Shown piece by piece: positions 28,588 through 29,187 of a stretch of DNA of 29,187 bases (the first letter of the stretch is position 1; the number at the start of each line of letters is the position of its first letter). A program made the position numbers and the translations under genes. The notes beneath the pieces are model-generated. The model searched no databases, had not been told where the DNA came from, and saw only the letters and a program-made list of their open reading frames with translations. The DNA lies in contig CAKTIN010000015.1 of the NCBI GenBank assembly GCA_934565775.1, forward strand, positions 1-29,187, given 5' to 3'. The stretch is from an uncultured Oscillospiraceae bacterium. Lineage in GTDB: Bacteria; Bacillota; Clostridia; Oscillospirales; Oscillospiraceae.

Positions 28588-29187
28588 AAAAACGACTGTT
28601 CGCCATTCTGCTGACGCTCTGCCTGCTCACCCAGCTATTCCCGATCACGGCAAACGCGGTTCGCCTTGATTGGCCGCATCCGTCTGCGCATTGCGTCTGC
28701 GGAGGAGGAATCAGCAATCATAAAGCCATGAACGGACACACGACCTATGAAGGGGTCTACTTCACCAAGGACGGGAAGGAAAATACCTCCGGCGATATTT
28801 CAAAAATGAACGTGATCCGATCGGAAGCGGACCTTATGGAGATCAACCATAAAGCAGCGAACAACAAGGGAAAAACGTTCTACTATTACCTTGCCAATGA
28901 TGTCACCCTCACGAAACGAATCCATGTTTGGGAGGGTTGCACGTTTGTGATCTGTTTGCATGGTCATACCCTTACCTGCAATGTACCGGATGCAAGCGCT
29001 TTCCTTGTGATGAATAACGCGCGGCTGGTGTTCACGGATTGCCAGGTCTCCGGCGACCGGGGCCTCATCACCGGTGACAGCTACGCCGCTGTTTCTGTTA
29101 ACCAAACTGCCACCTTTGAGCTTTACGGCGTGAGCATCTGCATGACCAGCTCGGAAACGGACGGCATCCGCGATGTTTACAACGACC
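28584..29187 (+). CDS. Secreted beta-helix-like surface protein, 5' part (truncated by the window edge)
   Basis: The frame is open from ATG 28584 to the end of the window (201 codons). AAAGGAGG lies 8 nt upstream and the start overlaps the tetR stop. The product has a clear signal peptide (MKKRLFAILLTLCLLTQLF, then PITANA). The mature part begins with a short Cys/His motif (HCVCGGGISNHKAM) and then has YYYLANDVTLTKRIHV, CLHGHTLTC, ARLVFTDCQVSG, AAVSVNQTATFELYGVSI. This regular strand pattern is typical of right-handed parallel beta-helix proteins on the surface of gut Clostridia. The stretch is visibly richer in A+T than the rest of the window. Catalytic or binding function cannot be judged from this part. 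Confidence 0.75.
   Translation, partial: MKKRLFAILLTLCLLTQLFPITANAVRLDWPHPSAHCVCGGGISNHKAMNGHTTYEGVYFTKDGKENTSGDISKMNVIRSEADLMEINHKAANNKGKTFYYYLANDVTLTKRIHVWEGCTFVICLHGHTLTCNVPDASAFLVMNNARLVFTDCQVSGDRGLITGDSYAAVSVNQTATFELYGVSICMTSSETDGIRDVYND

Overview
The window is a chromosomal segment of a GC-rich, anaerobic, Gram-positive bacterium, most likely a gut member of the Oscillospiraceae/Ruminococcaceae (Clostridia). Support: the conserved Firmicutes block dprA-topA-trmFO-plsX-rnc; KtrAB rather than two-domain TrkA; lipoproteins with LxxC lipoboxes; an SLH-anchored lysozyme; a RACo-type (DUF4445) ATPase of anaerobes; a bile-salt-hydrolase tail at the left edge; strong AGGAGG ribosome sites; and sigma-A promoters with 17-nt spacers. 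The assignment is inferred from gene content.

Layout. 1-245: 3' end of a choloylglycine hydrolase. 246-677: non-coding, with copy 1 of an unusual repeat and the ktrB promoter. 678-10087: a dense plus-strand run of ktrB, ktrA, SpoU-type RNA methyltransferase, dprA, topA, trmFO, plsX and rnc, many overlapping by a few bases. 10088-10444: copy 2 of the repeat. 10445-16452: minus strand, with one single-gene flavoprotein unit and a four-gene operon (HI0933-type flavoprotein, COG2509 flavoprotein, CPBP membrane protease, lipoprotein). 16473-16538: divergent promoters. 16561-18524: ylmH-like S4 protein, DUF896 protein, alpha/beta hydrolase. 18575-20102: secreted GH24 lysozyme with SLH domains. 20143-21417: a 40-aa ORF, truA and an ArsC/Spx-like protein. 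21449-25689: Na+/alanine-type symporter, class I/II aminotransferase and a RACo-like ATPase lacking its ferredoxin domain. 25734-26747 (minus): branched-chain aminotransferase. 26930-27414: lipoprotein. 27415-27864: copy 3 of the repeat and a TetR promoter/operator. 27865-29187: TetR regulator translationally coupled to a secreted beta-helix-like protein cut by the right edge.

Most noteworthy: a roughly 250-bp non-coding element occurs three times (285-533, 10126-10375, 27447-27697), always in the same orientation as the upstream gene and 33-40 nt after its stop codon. Each copy is bracketed by two copies of a hairpin that is specific to that locus and looks like the upstream gene's terminator. 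Inside, a two-tier stem-loop keeps its internal loop (TAC / CCGAC) constant while its outer stem changes by compensatory substitutions. The right-end hairpin, and the bracketing hairpins of copy 2, also covary. No protein is encoded. This looks like a structured RNA or a non-autonomous mobile element that enters and duplicates terminator hairpins. I do not recognise it as a described family.

Other points of interest: a perfect palindrome overlapping the predicted TetR start site, a 20-bp palindrome inside the lysozyme promoter, a lysozyme with Ala where the catalytic Thr is expected, a 128-nt overlap between symporter and aminotransferase that may be a frameshift, and two COG2509 flavoprotein paralogues close together.
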